64,000 bases of DNA from Caballeronia sp. dw_19 (GCF_018449515.1 NZ_JAAVUQ010000025.1:1-64000); one strand, 5' to 3'. Numbered from the stretch's first letter, positions 1 through 8,501 are shown. The notes: generated by a model not told the origin, from the letters alone. A program made the numbers and translations.

Positions 1-63
1 AACAACATACCCTTAAATCGTTCGTGATCGTCAAATGCTAGTCAACCCGGAGACAACCGTATC

Positions 64-522
64 GTGAAGCGAGCGTGGGCTTTCTCCTGCATCCTCGCCT
101 TGAGCGCGATGCTCGGCGGATGCGGCAAGGATGGATCGCGAAACGCTACTCGGGAACCGGGCGCATCCGCGAGTCAGGCACCGGCTCAGCTTGGGCAGGC
201 CACGAGCGCATCGGGCGCGCAGGAGCGGAGCGCGCCGGCCGCCGTCACTAAGGCGCAGTTGCCGGGGGAAGCAGCCGAAACACTGCGTCTGATCAAAGCG
301 GGCGGCCCTTTCCCTTTTGGCGAGGACGGTGTCTTGTTCCGCAACAGCGCGGTATTGTTGCCGCAGCATCCGCGCGGCTATTACCACGCATACACAGTTC
401 GCACGCCTGGCTCGGCGGATCGCGGGCAACGCCGCATCGTATGTGGTGGACCGCGCAGGCAGACCGGCGACTGCTACTACACCGACGATTACTACGCCAG
501 TTTCAAACGCATTGCACAATAA
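64..522 (+). CDS. RNase Sa/barnase-family lipoprotein with substituted catalytic residues
   Basis: Starts at GTG 64, with a GGAG-like site about 10 bases upstream. Residues 1-20 form a lipoprotein signal ending in lipobox LGGC (Cys20), so the product should be membrane-anchored outside the cytoplasm. Residues 66-150 match the microbial guanyl-specific ribonuclease fold (RNase Sa/N1/T1), with LPGEAAETL, GGPFPFGEDGV and RGQRRIV in the expected order. Measured against RNase Sa, both arginines are kept (Arg120 and Arg124, equal to Arg65 and Arg69). The general base Glu54 is Ala109 (YYHAYTV instead of YYHEYTV) and the general acid His85 is Tyr143 (YTDDYY instead of YTGDHY). Each change needs one base. 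No barstar-like inhibitor gene follows. The fold assignment is strong; lack of RNase activity is an inference. Confidence 0.85.
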   Translation: MKRAWAFSCILALSAMLGGCGKDGSRNATREPGASASQAPAQLGQATSASGAQERSAPAAVTKAQLPGEAAETLRLIKAGGPFPFGEDGVLFRNSAVLLPQHPRGYYHAYTVRTPGSADRGQRRIVCGGPRRQTGDCYYTDDYYASFKRIAQ

Positions 523-923
523 CTTGAGCCAATTAAAAACGCTCCGGGCCTCCTATAAAGCAGACGCCGGGGCGTTGTGCTTTCAGAAAGCGTGCCACGT
601 TGGCACGATCGGTGGCGTTTGCCTTAGTCGCAACCTGCCATCTGCTGCGACGGTGTCGTAAGCGACCGGTAAGGGGCCGTCAGTAAACGGATGACGGTTG
701 ACTGTCGAACGGCAGGAAAGACCGATGACCCGTCTGATAGTGTCGACCGGATAATGGGCGTCCGCTGTCTGGCGGGTCGGGCTAACTGCCAAGTCGCCGG
801 AATAAGCGCGGGCACCAGGAGCCCGCCGAGTTACCAGGCATGGCAGTGGGCTTCTGTCACAATAGCGTTCTGCCGTTTCGCTGACGTGCCGCTGGCAACG
901 CACCACAACCGACCTTTTCGTAA
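523..923. other. Intergenic region, no gene seen
   Basis: Four hundred bases between the RNase-like gene and the TPR gene. Apart from a possible terminator hairpin at 538-576, I see no convincing reading frame. In particular there is no barstar-like inhibitor gene, which in related bacteria often accompanies this RNase family. Confidence 0.5.
538..576 (+). terminator. Possible weak terminator hairpin
   Basis: AACGCTCCGG at 538-547 pairs with CCGGGGCGTT at 567-576 (one G-T wobble), with a 19-base loop and followed by GTGCTTTC rather than a clean T run. It lies just after the RNase-like gene. Confidence 0.35.
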
Positions 924-1676
924 ATGCGCATTTTCGGAATAAGCCTTTACGTCGTCATCGCCCTGTTCTTTGCGGTGCATGCCGTGCGCACCCAGCAGAA
1001 CATGTACTGGCTGCTGATCCTCTTTCTTTTCCCTGGCCTTGGCAGTTTGGTCTACTTCTTTGTCATCTACTTGCCGGCCCTGCGCCAGTCGCGTGGTGCG
1101 AGGGCGGCAACGAGGGCCATTTCGCAGCTTGTCGATCCCAACCGAGCGGTGCGCGAGGCGCGCACGGATTTCGATCGCGCTCCGACCGTCGCGCATCGCA
1201 TGCGGCTGGGAGCAGCGCTGCTCGATGCAGGAAATGCCACCGAAGCCCTGGAGCATTACCGATCGGCAGTCAGCGGACCGTTCTCATCCGATCCGGCCCT
1301 GCTCCAAGGGCTGGCGCGCGCGCAGTTTGCCAACGGCAATGCTTCGGCCACGCAGGACACGCTGGAAAAACTGTTCGCCGTCCATCCCCCTGCCCGCCAG
1401 CAACCCGAGCCTGCCTTGCTGTATGCACGGGCCTTGGCTAGGACTGGCGCACCAGGCACACGCGCCGCGTTCGAGACGTCGCTCACCAGCGCAAGCGACG
1501 CTGCACCCCGTTGCCTGTACGCCGATTGGCTAACGGCGCAGCCCGACGATGCCGACCGCCAGCGTGCGCGCGAACTTTACGCAGAGATCGTGCACGATGC
1601 CAGGCATTGGCCACGCCATGCCCGCGAACATAACAGCGAGTGGCTACAACGGGCCCAGGCCGCCCTAAGCCGATAA
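924..1676 (+). CDS. Membrane-anchored tetratricopeptide repeat protein
   Basis: A 250-residue protein with two hydrophobic segments at about residues 5-20 and 27-50 forming a hairpin-like N-terminus, then a basic linker (LRQSRGARAATR). From about residue 75 to the end it is helical and TPR-like: AHRMRLGAALLDAGNATEAL, LLQGLARAQFANGNASAT, LLYARALARTG. The membrane part resembles the PLDc_N-type two-helix anchor that sits before TPRs in proteobacterial proteins of unknown function. It probably scaffolds a protein complex at the inner membrane. No catalytic motif is visible and the neighbours give no clue to a partner. Confidence 0.7.
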   Translation: MRIFGISLYVVIALFFAVHAVRTQQNMYWLLILFLFPGLGSLVYFFVIYLPALRQSRGARAATRAISQLVDPNRAVREARTDFDRAPTVAHRMRLGAALLDAGNATEALEHYRSAVSGPFSSDPALLQGLARAQFANGNASATQDTLEKLFAVHPPARQQPEPALLYARALARTGAPGTRAAFETSLTSASDAAPRCLYADWLTAQPDDADRQRARELYAEIVHDARHWPRHAREHNSEWLQRAQAALSR

Positions 1677-2544
1677 TCACGGACGCCCGCGGCAAAGCGG
1701 CTGACTTTGAGCGGAAGACGTTAGGCGTCAACGAATGGCGGCTGGACTTTTAGAACGGACGTTGGGGGCATGAAGACCCGAAGGTCTGAGGGGTCGACTT
1801 CTGCCCGACGCGACCAATCAATGGCAGCCGACTCTGCCGGTTCAGCGTCGGACTGGGATCGGCCACTAGCGGCCGTTCGCGGCTTATATTCGGATTGCTG
1901 ACAATCGCCCCCCTTGAGCGCAAGCAAAAAACAAGTCCGCGCCCGCTACCCGCCAGACCGGCGAGGTTTTCAAGATCGGCCTTAGGCTACCGTTCGTCCT
2001 CTTTGTGAGATCACCGTTTGAGTCATGACCTCAATCGTTTCAGTCATCGAAGATTTCAATAAGCGTCGTGCTCTGACTACCAACAACGAGATAACTCATC
2101 TCAGAAAATAACGTCATGTGGGCCAATTACTTCCGCAAGCATCACAAGTAATCTCGATAGAAGAAAAAAGAAACGGCAATGGTAACGCATATGAAAGCAA
2201 GAGTTCGCATTGACGTCTCGTCAACCTAGTCTCAACGCCCTCTGTGCGCTTGCGCACATATTCTGTTTGGAAATTACCGATAATAAAGCAGCAGAGGAAA
2301 ATGTTACAGATTCAAGCCCGATCTCAAATGAGACTCTGCAACTTCTTCCTTAGGAGAGTCATGCAATGTCAAAGCAAACGAAAAAGTGCGGTTAGAAGCG
2401 CACAGCGATCTTTGAAACGATAATTCTTTCGCCAAGAGCGAGCAGGGCCTTCATAGGCATACGCCTGTGACTCACGTTTCATTACCTTACAACGCATTCC
2501 CTGCGAGTGCGTTGTAATCATCCTATTTTCAAGATGAGAAAGTA
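1677..2544. other. Long intergenic region with falling GC, no confident gene
   Basis: About 870 bases. The first half is GC-rich and contains only short frames on the minus strand with no ribosome-binding site. From about 2000 the base composition drops markedly and stays low until about 4340, which fits acquired DNA. The only ordered element I see is the palindrome at 2244-2257. Confidence 0.5.
2244..2257. promoter_or_regulatory. GTGCGC-TT-GCGCAC palindrome, possible regulator site
   Basis: A perfect 14-base inverted repeat followed by ATATTCTG. It resembles the proposed IclR operator at 45676-45690 (GTGCGC-CTT-GCGCAC followed by ATTTTCTT) but has a spacer one base shorter. It lies 288 bases before the next gene. 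A chance palindrome or another regulator is equally possible. Confidence 0.3.
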
Positions 2545-3663
2545 ATGTCGATAGAAAGAATGGATCGCCGCGCATTGCTAGTCCTCACAGCATTGCTTTG
2601 CCTGCAGGCAGAGAGTTGCCTGGCGCAGCCAGTGATAACCGGCGGAGCCTTAGGACGCAGACTCACTGCACCTCTACCGTATTTTGCCTCCGCCAATGAT
2701 GCAGATCGTAATCGTCCTGCTGGAGTACTTAAAGCTGGTGATGGCGTTTGCGTAGATCCATTCAACACAGCTGGGCAAAAGCATGCGTGGGTGATGACAA
2801 CGACGTCCGGTCAAACGATCTATGCTTTTCCTTTCAACTTTCGGGGAGATCGCGACACCAGTTTGGGATGCCCTGGCGACGCTGGTTTGATTAAAGAAGA
2901 AGCCGCTAAAGCAACTGCCCTTGCGCCGCAAAGCGCCGCAGATACGGTGACCGACCCGGAGGCATTGCGCGAGATCGCCGATATGCTTCAATACAATCGA
3001 AGTCCCCCTTACATTGGTGATATGGCGGTGAACAGTGTAAACGCTGAGAAAATCCAGGCTGATCCCTATGCTGCCAGTATTGCTACCAAGTTAATTGTCG
3101 CTCAAGGATTCGACCGCCGCGGTACGACAGGCCCAAAAGGGACCAGTTATGAAATGTGGAAAATTGATCCAAAGCATTATTCTGATATTCAGAAGGCCCG
3201 CGCATGGGCTGAAAGAGCCCTTGAGCAGATCAAGCGCGAACATCCCGACGTTGATCCTGTCGGACTTCACTCTGCACCATCCGACCGCGATGGCACGATC
3301 ACTCACATAGCCAGTAATGCAACCAATATTTTGCAGACGACGCCGAGTCCTCAGGTCTATCAAGCTTACGAGGCAAATCCCGACAGACCGACGCCGGAAG
3401 GTGGATCGGAATGTGCACGAACGGGACGGGAGGGAGTACGGTTAGCGAAACTGAAAAAACAGGGATATTCGTATGACGCCGCGGATCGAAATATGAAAGA
3501 GCGTCTGACAGACGAACAATATGACAAAGTCGTTGAGACAATGAGAGGTATTACTTATGACCTTGTTCTTGGCATGCTTTACAACGGCCCTGACGATCAA
3601 AGGACCCCTGAGCAGTTCGGTGTGGCGGTCACCAAGTGGTGTATCCGGAATGGAGGCCGGTAA
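2545..3663 (+). CDS. Secreted protein of unknown function
   Basis: A 372-residue product I do not recognise. ATG 2545 gives MSIERMDRRALL; the in-frame ATG at 2560 would give a more compact signal peptide, with cleavage expected after SCLA. The mature protein has a beta-rich first part (residues about 28-115) with two cysteines, a helical middle with many charged residues, and a C-terminal segment (about 290-372) bounded by Cys in SECARTG and Cys in TKWC. That last segment resembles the small protein encoded next to it. Codon use is less GC-rich than in the rest of the window, which suggests acquisition. It probably acts in the periplasm or outside the cell. Confidence 0.6.
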   Translation: MSIERMDRRALLVLTALLCLQAESCLAQPVITGGALGRRLTAPLPYFASANDADRNRPAGVLKAGDGVCVDPFNTAGQKHAWVMTTTSGQTIYAFPFNFRGDRDTSLGCPGDAGLIKEEAAKATALAPQSAADTVTDPEALREIADMLQYNRSPPYIGDMAVNSVNAEKIQADPYAASIATKLIVAQGFDRRGTTGPKGTSYEMWKIDPKHYSDIQKARAWAERALEQIKREHPDVDPVGLHSAPSDRDGTITHIASNATNILQTTPSPQVYQAYEANPDRPTPEGGSECARTGREGVRLAKLKKQGYSYDAADRNMKERLTDEQYDKVVETMRGITYDLVLGMLYNGPDDQRTPEQFGVAVTKWCIRNGGR

Positions 3664-3765
3664 TATTCATTGGCGCCACACCGATATGACTGGAATGCGG
3701 GAATTCTTTATGATCGGCGTTTCTGAGATTTCATAAACCTGAGTTCCTCTCCTCGGTTAAGGGTC

Positions 3766-4095
3766 ATGATAAAAAGAGCCTGCATTGCTTTTTCAATCTT
3801 CTCATGGGCTATTGCACATGCAGATCCGGAGCTGACGTGTCTGTGGATCGGCTCTACTTACAAGGCCGCTGCTGAACAACGGGACAGTGGAATGAATCCA
3901 CAGCAGGCGTTCGATGAAGACAAAAGCCCAGACGGTTCAGGACTGCAAAACGGGGTTGATGATAAAACGATCAAACGTATTATTAATCAGGTGTATTTTG
4001 ACAACGATTTTGCCGATGCCGGTGGGACTGCGCTGTCGTCCCAGATGTATAGGGCTTGTCTGCGAAAGCAATACAAACCACTTCCTGTAGACTAA
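3766..4095 (+). CDS. Small secreted protein of unknown function
   Basis: 109 residues. ATG 3766 is preceded by TTAAGGG. The first 19 residues are a signal peptide ending AHA. The mature part has Cys25 (TCLWIG), a helical stretch with RDSGMNPQQAFDED, a second helical stretch with IKRIINQVYFDND, and Cys97 (YRACLRK). The order Cys, glycine, Gly-x-x-Pro/Ser-x-x-Ala, Ile-x-x-Val-Tyr, Cys is also visible in the last 80 residues of the preceding protein, so the two may be related and work together. Low-GC codon use matches that gene. Confidence 0.6.
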   Translation: MIKRACIAFSIFSWAIAHADPELTCLWIGSTYKAAAEQRDSGMNPQQAFDEDKSPDGSGLQNGVDDKTIKRIINQVYFDNDFADAGGTALSSQMYRACLRKQYKPLPVD

Positions 4096-4412
4096 AATCG
4101 TTGCAAAAAAATATTATCGAATACCTGGCTCCGTCGTGATAAAAGGCGTAAAGGGGCCTCGCTATTGCGAGCCAGTGCTTATATTGACAAATCGTATATT
4201 TGATTTGTGTCAGGACAATAGATGCGGCAAGAGCACATCAAGGTACGGCTTTGCTGCAACAACACGCCATTGTTCGAATTTTTCGCTCCCTCGCGTTCGG
4301 CTAGTCGAGCTATCGATTTAGAATTCTTCATCGCGTCATCTTACGCGACCGCCCCGGCAACGTGACAATGCCCGGCGGGGATGATCAACGCAAATGCCAT
4401 GCTCAGCGACCA
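4096..4412. other. Low-GC spacer before an IS remnant
   Basis: About 300 bases of AT-rich DNA. A 61-codon plus-strand frame (4136-4321) lacks a ribosome-binding site and resembles no protein I know. The sequence becomes GC-rich again from about 4340. Confidence 0.4.
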
Positions 4413-4538
4413 TTTTTCCAATTGACGCAGGCTCAGCGGATAGGCCGCGTACCAGCGTACGCACATCAGGATCACGTCGAGCGGGTAATGCAGGCGCTTG
4501 AGCACTCGGGCAACCGCCGAATTCAACGTCGTCATCAA
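4413..4538 (-). pseudogene. IS6-family transposase, N-terminal remnant
   Basis: About 42 codons (VLKRLHYPLDVILMCVRWYA...LRQLEK) match the N-terminus of the IS6-family transposases in this window (18379-19107 and 30109-30836) with several substitutions. Similarity then stops, and the frame continues into unrelated sequence to 4341. The DDE core is absent, so this is a relic of a third, older insertion. GGTTGTTCCGC at about 4553 may be what is left of its terminal repeat. Confidence 0.75.
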
Positions 4539-4670
4539 GCTTTCAGTCGTTCAGGTTGTTCCGCAAATCATAGCGGAACCCCCTTATTGCAACAGAACCT
4601 CCTTACATCGATCGTCTCGGGACCGCTTACCGTAGCAGATCGGCTTACCGCGACGGACCCGCCTGATGCC

Positions 4671-4811
4671 TTACTTCTTCTCGTGCACCGAGTGCACGCC
4701 GAGCGACCAGACCATCGTCTGCGTCGTACCTCGATCACGCATCATGAAATACAGCGCCGAAACCATGCTGCTGATGATCAGAACAAACGCGATAGGGATG
4801 AGAATATGCAT
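4671..4811 (-). CDS. Truncated DUF2909-like twin-transmembrane protein
   Basis: A 46-codon minus-strand gene starting ATG 4811 and ending TAA 4671. Residues 1-26 (MHILIPIAFVLIISSMVSAL, then YFMMRD) match the start of the small DUF2909 twin-helix membrane proteins, which sit near cytochrome c oxidase assembly genes in beta-proteobacteria and are usually about 65-70 residues long. Here the second transmembrane helix is missing and the end (LGVHSVHEKK) looks like frameshifted sequence. It is probably a decayed copy. No cox genes are nearby. Confidence 0.5.
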   Translation of the reverse strand: MHILIPIAFVLIISSMVSALYFMMRDRGTTQTMVWSLGVHSVHEKK

Positions 4812-4853
4812 GCTTTCTATCTGTAATGGCGAGGCGCCCCTGGAACTGGCGAA

Positions 4854-5300
4854 TCAGGGCCCCATTATCGTATCCGTTGATGAATGTCCTATGTTCGGCG
4901 AGCGACGTCGTGCCGCCAGATGTCGCAGGTCGGTGTTGACGGCGGCGACACGCTCGCCAGCGCCATTCAATAGCTCGACACTTCTCTGCCCGCCCGGCAG
5001 AAGTGCGTTGTGAACGCCCATGGCTGTCTCCTTCCAGGCAACCGGTCGCATCCCGACCATTGACGACGTGTCGGCACCTGATACGTTGACCTCCGTGAAC
5101 ACGGGGAATCTGTCGAAGACGTCAGCTGACTGGCAGGTCCGCGTAACGACAAAGCCATGGGTATCGACCGCGAGCAAGATCACGTCGTCGGTATTGCTTT
5201 GCGGGATCACGCCCTCGATCGCGACGCCGGCCTGTCGCTCGTTGAGTACGATCGGCTGGTCGTGGAAGATGCCCCGGCGATCACGCACATGCGTGTACAC
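4854..5300 (-). CDS. Unknown ORF, probably a decayed gene
   Basis: Reading from GTG 5300 gives 148 residues with strong GC3 codon bias on this strand, so it has the look of real coding sequence. The same frame stays open back to the stop codon of the neighbouring porin at 5442 without a good start codon or ribosome-binding site, which suggests the 5' end of a gene was lost. I do not recognise the family (segments IVLNERQAGVAIEGV and DDVILLAVDTHGFVVTR). No signal peptide or membrane segment is seen. Confidence 0.3.
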   Translation of the reverse strand: MYTHVRDRRGIFHDQPIVLNERQAGVAIEGVIPQSNTDDVILLAVDTHGFVVTRTCQSADVFDRFPVFTEVNVSGADTSSMVGMRPVAWKETAMGVHNALLPGGQRSVELLNGAGERVAAVNTDLRHLAARRRSPNIGHSSTDTIMGP

Positions 5301-5441
5301 GCCATCGACGCAGTGCGCCGTCGCGGATCGGCGCGCGCCTGCCAGGCCGTTCTGGTCGTTTCCAGCGACACCATGTCCGATGACGCAAGGTCCGCCCGGC
5401 CCCCGCGGTAGCGAAAGCAGAATGACATCAAGCCCCAGCGC

Positions 5442-6590
5442 CTAGAACTTATGCAGAATGGCCACCCGCACATCACTCTGATTATCACTCGTCGATGGTG
5501 CAAAATGCCCACCAATCACCGGATACACGCCACTCGAAGCACGAAGATAATCAAACCCGCCATATACGAACGTAGTCTTCGACAAATGGTAAGTCAGACC
5601 CGCCGCAAACTGATGCCAATGCGCACCTTCGAAATTCGTGTACTGGTAACCCCCCACCGCCTGCAGCGCCGGCGTGAGGTTGTAAATGGTGCCCGCCTCC
5701 CCCACCCACATGTTCGACGTCACCCCGTCCGCCTTGAAAGTCGTACGCGTAACGTTACCCATAAGCCGCGCCGGGCCAAGCTGGTAGGAACCGGCAAGCA
5801 CCAGCGCGCCAGAATAATCGAGCCGGAAATTGCCCGACGAAAACAGGTCCGTCACCGCACCCGTCGTCGGGTTGACCCTGGCCACCGGCTGTCCCAGGAA
5901 CGACGTGAAACCAATCTTCGCAAAAGGATCCGTGGTCGTGCCGTTGAGTCGGGTATAGGCCAATCCTACCTGCAACGGTCCGCCCGAATAATTGCCGCCC
6001 GCGCTCCAGCCGCTGCCGTCGTAGAAGTCGCCCGCCGCGTTGCTGAACGAATACATGCCGCCGAACGAGAAGCCATGCATCGAAGGACTCACGTACTTCA
6101 CCGCGTTCGGCAACCGGTCCGTACCCATGCGGTCATAGTCGCCCTGGTGCGAGCCGTAACCGGTCACGTCACCGCTGACGTTGTCGTTGGCCGCATAGTC
6201 GTTGATGAAGTCGTACTGCAAACCGAACGTCATGGTGCCGAAGGTGGTGTCGCTCAACCCCACATACGCCTGCCGGCTGAATGCCGCGCCGCCGCCAAGC
6301 GCCTTGCCCGTACCCAGCGTAAAGCCGCTCTCCAACTTGAATACGGCGCGCGTGCCGCCGCCCAGATCCTCAACGCCCGTCATGCCCCAGCGATTGCCGG
6401 TGTACACGCCATCGGCAAATTGATACTGCTTCTTGCCACCAGCATTGCCCGTATAGGTGATCCCCGCGTCGAGCAAACCATACAGCGTGACGCTGCTCTG
6501 TGCCTTCGCAGGCAGGTCGTACAGCAACACACCCGACAATATCGTTAGGAATACAAATTTTATTGCGGTGGTCTGAGCAGGTAATTTCAC
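5442..6590 (-). CDS. Gram-negative trimeric porin
   Basis: An outer-membrane general diffusion porin of the Burkholderia OmpC-like family. GTG 6590, preceded by GGGGTATCC, is the preferred start. It gives 382 residues with a roughly 30-residue signal peptide ending AKA and the diagnostic mature start QSSVTLYG. Upstream in-frame codons to 6695 add a basic tail unlike a signal. RWGMTGVEDLGGG, the PxFxR-like Loop region FSRQAYVGLSD, and the C-terminal phenylalanine (VRVAILHKF) fit the 16-strand barrel. It lies downstream of the Rieske/ABC operon but has its own upstream region. That region carries the element at 6853-6904 shared with the aldolase promoter, so co-regulation with the catabolic operon is likely. 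Confidence 0.92.
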   Translation of the reverse strand: MKLPAQTTAIKFVFLTILSGVLLYDLPAKAQSSVTLYGLLDAGITYTGNAGGKKQYQFADGVYTGNRWGMTGVEDLGGGTRAVFKLESGFTLGTGKALGGGAAFSRQAYVGLSDTTFGTMTFGLQYDFINDYAANDNVSGDVTGYGSHQGDYDRMGTDRLPNAVKYVSPSMHGFSFGGMYSFSNAAGDFYDGSGWSAGGNYSGGPLQVGLAYTRLNGTTTDPFAKIGFTSFLGQPVARVNPTTGAVTDLFSSGNFRLDYSGALVLAGSYQLGPARLMGNVTRTTFKADGVTSNMWVGEAGTIYNLTPALQAVGGYQYTNFEGAHWHQFAAGLTYHLSKTTFVYGGFDYLRASSGVYPVIGGHFAPSTSDNQSDVRVAILHKF

Positions 6591-6991
6591 GGATACCCCA
6601 AGAAGTCGATCCTTTTTCCTTATCCGCGGCGGCGAATATCGGAGTTCGCTATTCGCCGCGCGGCGCTTTAACATCACTTGCCTGCTTTCGCTCAAGGACA
6701 GCTTTGGCGCGGCGCTATTGCCGCCGATCGCCCACTGTTTTTCAGTATCTCTTCCTGAAGGCCGCGTTCGAGATTCGCGTCTTATCAGGGGTAGGCTGAG
6801 GCATCATCTTCTCAGTGCCTTGTCTCCGTGAAACAAGATTGACCGTGCAAAAAACAAGCGTCTAATATTAATTGGCTGTCGCTCTTAGTGGCGAAGCCTA
6901 TAAGCCCACAGTAGTTCACTAAGTGCTTGACGGCCTCATCCCTGCGCCGGCAATACCAGCGCATCCATACAGCGGGCCGGCTCCTCGCCCG
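6591..6991. promoter_or_regulatory. Porin promoter region
   Basis: Four hundred bases between the porin start and the end of the binding-protein gene. It holds the 52-base element at 6853-6904 and no convincing gene. Confidence 0.5.
6853..6904 (-). promoter_or_regulatory. Shared 52-bp regulatory element, copy 1 (probable LysR site)
   Basis: Aligns without gaps to 16199-16250 with 38 of 52 identical bases, in the same orientation relative to the leftward genes. Read leftward it begins CTTATAG and has CTAAGAG 14 bases later, giving a CTTA-N13-TAAG dyad of the T-N11-A type used by LysR regulators, followed by an AT-rich block that could carry promoter hexamers. It lies 263 bases before the porin start. 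Confidence 0.6.
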
Positions 6992-8029
6992 TTATTTCGA
7001 CGCCACGATCCGCTTGTACGGCCCGAGCTTCGAGACAGCGGCCTTGGCGAATGAGTCGTCGACCACGTCACCCACTTCGATTTTTCCGGTCACATAGCCC
7101 TGAGCCTTGAAATACGTCAGGTCGTTCGCAAGCGCCACAGTATTGACACTGCCGTCTGGATTGGCCGCATTCGGGGTGATCCTGCGATACAGCCCGACGT
7201 CCTTGACCTTGGTGTTCTTGACCAGAATATCGATTACCTCGCCGGAGGTCGGCCCGGCAAGATGCCCTCCGGAAAGCGCGTCGTTGTAGAAACGGATGGC
7301 GCGGATATACGCCACCATGAAACGCGTCGCGAGATCACGGTCCTGCATGAACTTGTCCGAATACACCATCACGGCGTTTTGCTGGCCCGGATAGATCGCC
7401 TTCGGACTCGCCTTCACCGCGATGCCGCCCTCGATCGCGCGAGTATTGGTCGGCTCGTCCGTGATGCTGGCGTCGATCTTCTTGTTCTCCAGCGCGACCA
7501 GATGATCGGGAAAGCCGAGATAGACCACGTTGACGTCATGTATCGTCAAGCCGCCTTTCTTCAACGCTTCGTTGAGCGCCGACTCCGAGCCCGCCCCCTT
7601 GGCCGCGACCGCCACCGTCATGCCCTTCAGGTCGGCGAAGGTCTTATAACGGCCGCTGTCGACCAGGTCCTTGCGGATCAGCAAGGTGGAGTAGTCGTAG
7701 CCTTCCTGCACCGAGCCCTTGTCGGCAACCACCTTGATCTTCACGCCGCGCAACACCGCGTTGTAGAGACCGGCCGACGCGGTGCCGCTGCCGACATCGA
7801 GCTCGCCTGTAGCGAGCGGCGCAATCATCAACGCCGCCGACGCAAACGGCACCAGCTTGACGTCCAGTCCAACATCCTTGAAATAGCCGTTCGCCTGTGC
7901 GATCAGAAAGCCGGCATCCGCGCTGGTATTGACGATGCCGACCGTGACTGTCTTCTGCTCCTGGGCATGCGCGGCGGTGATCAGCGAACATGCCAGGCAA
8001 AGGGCCGATAGAAGTTTGAAAATGGACAT
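6992..8029 (-). CDS. NitT/TauT-type ABC transporter substrate-binding protein
   Basis: Periplasmic binding protein of the SsuA/TauA/NMT1 family that delivers substrate to the permease/ATPase pair at 10747-12407. ATG 8029 is preceded by GAGG at good spacing and gives 345 residues; the GTG at 8038 sits on that site and is less likely. The signal peptide ends AHA. Family landmarks include GYFKDVGLDVKLVPF, GELDVGSGTAS, DLKGMTVAVAAKGAGSES and DASITDEPT. It is the last gene of the leftward operon. NitT-type systems carry aromatic acids, sulfonates or phthalate; the nearby Rieske hydroxylase suggests an aromatic acid, but the ligand is not fixed by sequence. Confidence 0.88.
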   Translation of the reverse strand: MSIFKLLSALCLACSLITAAHAQEQKTVTVGIVNTSADAGFLIAQANGYFKDVGLDVKLVPFASAALMIAPLATGELDVGSGTASAGLYNAVLRGVKIKVVADKGSVQEGYDYSTLLIRKDLVDSGRYKTFADLKGMTVAVAAKGAGSESALNEALKKGGLTIHDVNVVYLGFPDHLVALENKKIDASITDEPTNTRAIEGGIAVKASPKAIYPGQQNAVMVYSDKFMQDRDLATRFMVAYIRAIRFYNDALSGGHLAGPTSGEVIDILVKNTKVKDVGLYRRITPNAANPDGSVNTVALANDLTYFKAQGYVTGKIEVGDVVDDSFAKAAVSKLGPYKRIVASK

Positions 8030-8141
8030 TTGTTTCACCTCAGTACTCCCAGATGTTTAGGACTGTTCGACAGGCATCGACCGATGCACGTCGACCGCGG
8101 ACCATGCAGTTAGGCAAAAAATGAACGCCGGACCTCGGATC

Positions 8142-8501
8142 TCAACCCTGCGCTTCGGGCGAGTCGATCGTGCGCGCAATCTCGTTCGGATCGATCTCGA
8201 CGCGTCCGTCCACCACATGCGCGGTCCAGCTCCGAACCGGTTCGGAACAAGGGGGCGCGGTAGGCTTGCCGGTCCGTATGTCGAAGCGTCCCTGGTGAAA
8301 CGGACATTCCACCTCGCATCCTTCGACGTAGCCGTCCGACAACGATCCCGGGCCGTGTGAACACATGTCGTTGAGGACGAAATAGTCGCCTTCCAGAACG
8401 AACACCGCATAAGTGACGCCGTCGCGCTCGCAGCGTAACGGCACGTCTTCCCAGACATCGCTGCTGTCGCAAAGCGCCAGACGCGTCGAATCATCTGCCA
8501 T
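8142..8501 (-). CDS. Rieske-type [2Fe-2S] ferredoxin
   Basis: 119 residues starting at ATG 8501 with GAGGAAG upstream. It carries the Rieske cluster motif CSHG (Cys47, His49) and CPFH (Cys66, His69), with intervening glycines typical of soluble ferredoxins serving ring-hydroxylating dioxygenases (BphF/NdoA type). It would pass electrons to the Rieske oxygenase at 12465-13748. No ferredoxin reductase is encoded between 6 and 18 kb, so that partner must come from elsewhere. It sits between the MFS carrier and the ABC binding protein in the same leftward run. Confidence 0.9.
   Translation of the reverse strand: MADDSTRLALCDSSDVWEDVPLRCERDGVTYAVFVLEGDYFVLNDMCSHGPGSLSDGYVEGCEVECPFHQGRFDIRTGKPTAPPCSEPVRSWTAHVVDGRVEIDPNEIARTIDSPEAQG

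Noticed and set aside
523..923. Searched for a barstar-like inhibitor gene after the RNase-like gene
   Set aside because: Frames here lack barstar features and a start site; the only frames are antisense or shadow readings.
1721..1927. Minus-strand short frame in the long gap
   Set aside because: No ribosome-binding site and no similarity I can recognise; probably chance in GC-rich DNA.
5020..5445. 141-codon plus-strand frame opposite the unknown minus-strand ORF
   Set aside because: Amino acid composition and codon use are those of an antisense reading; the minus strand has the GC3 bias.
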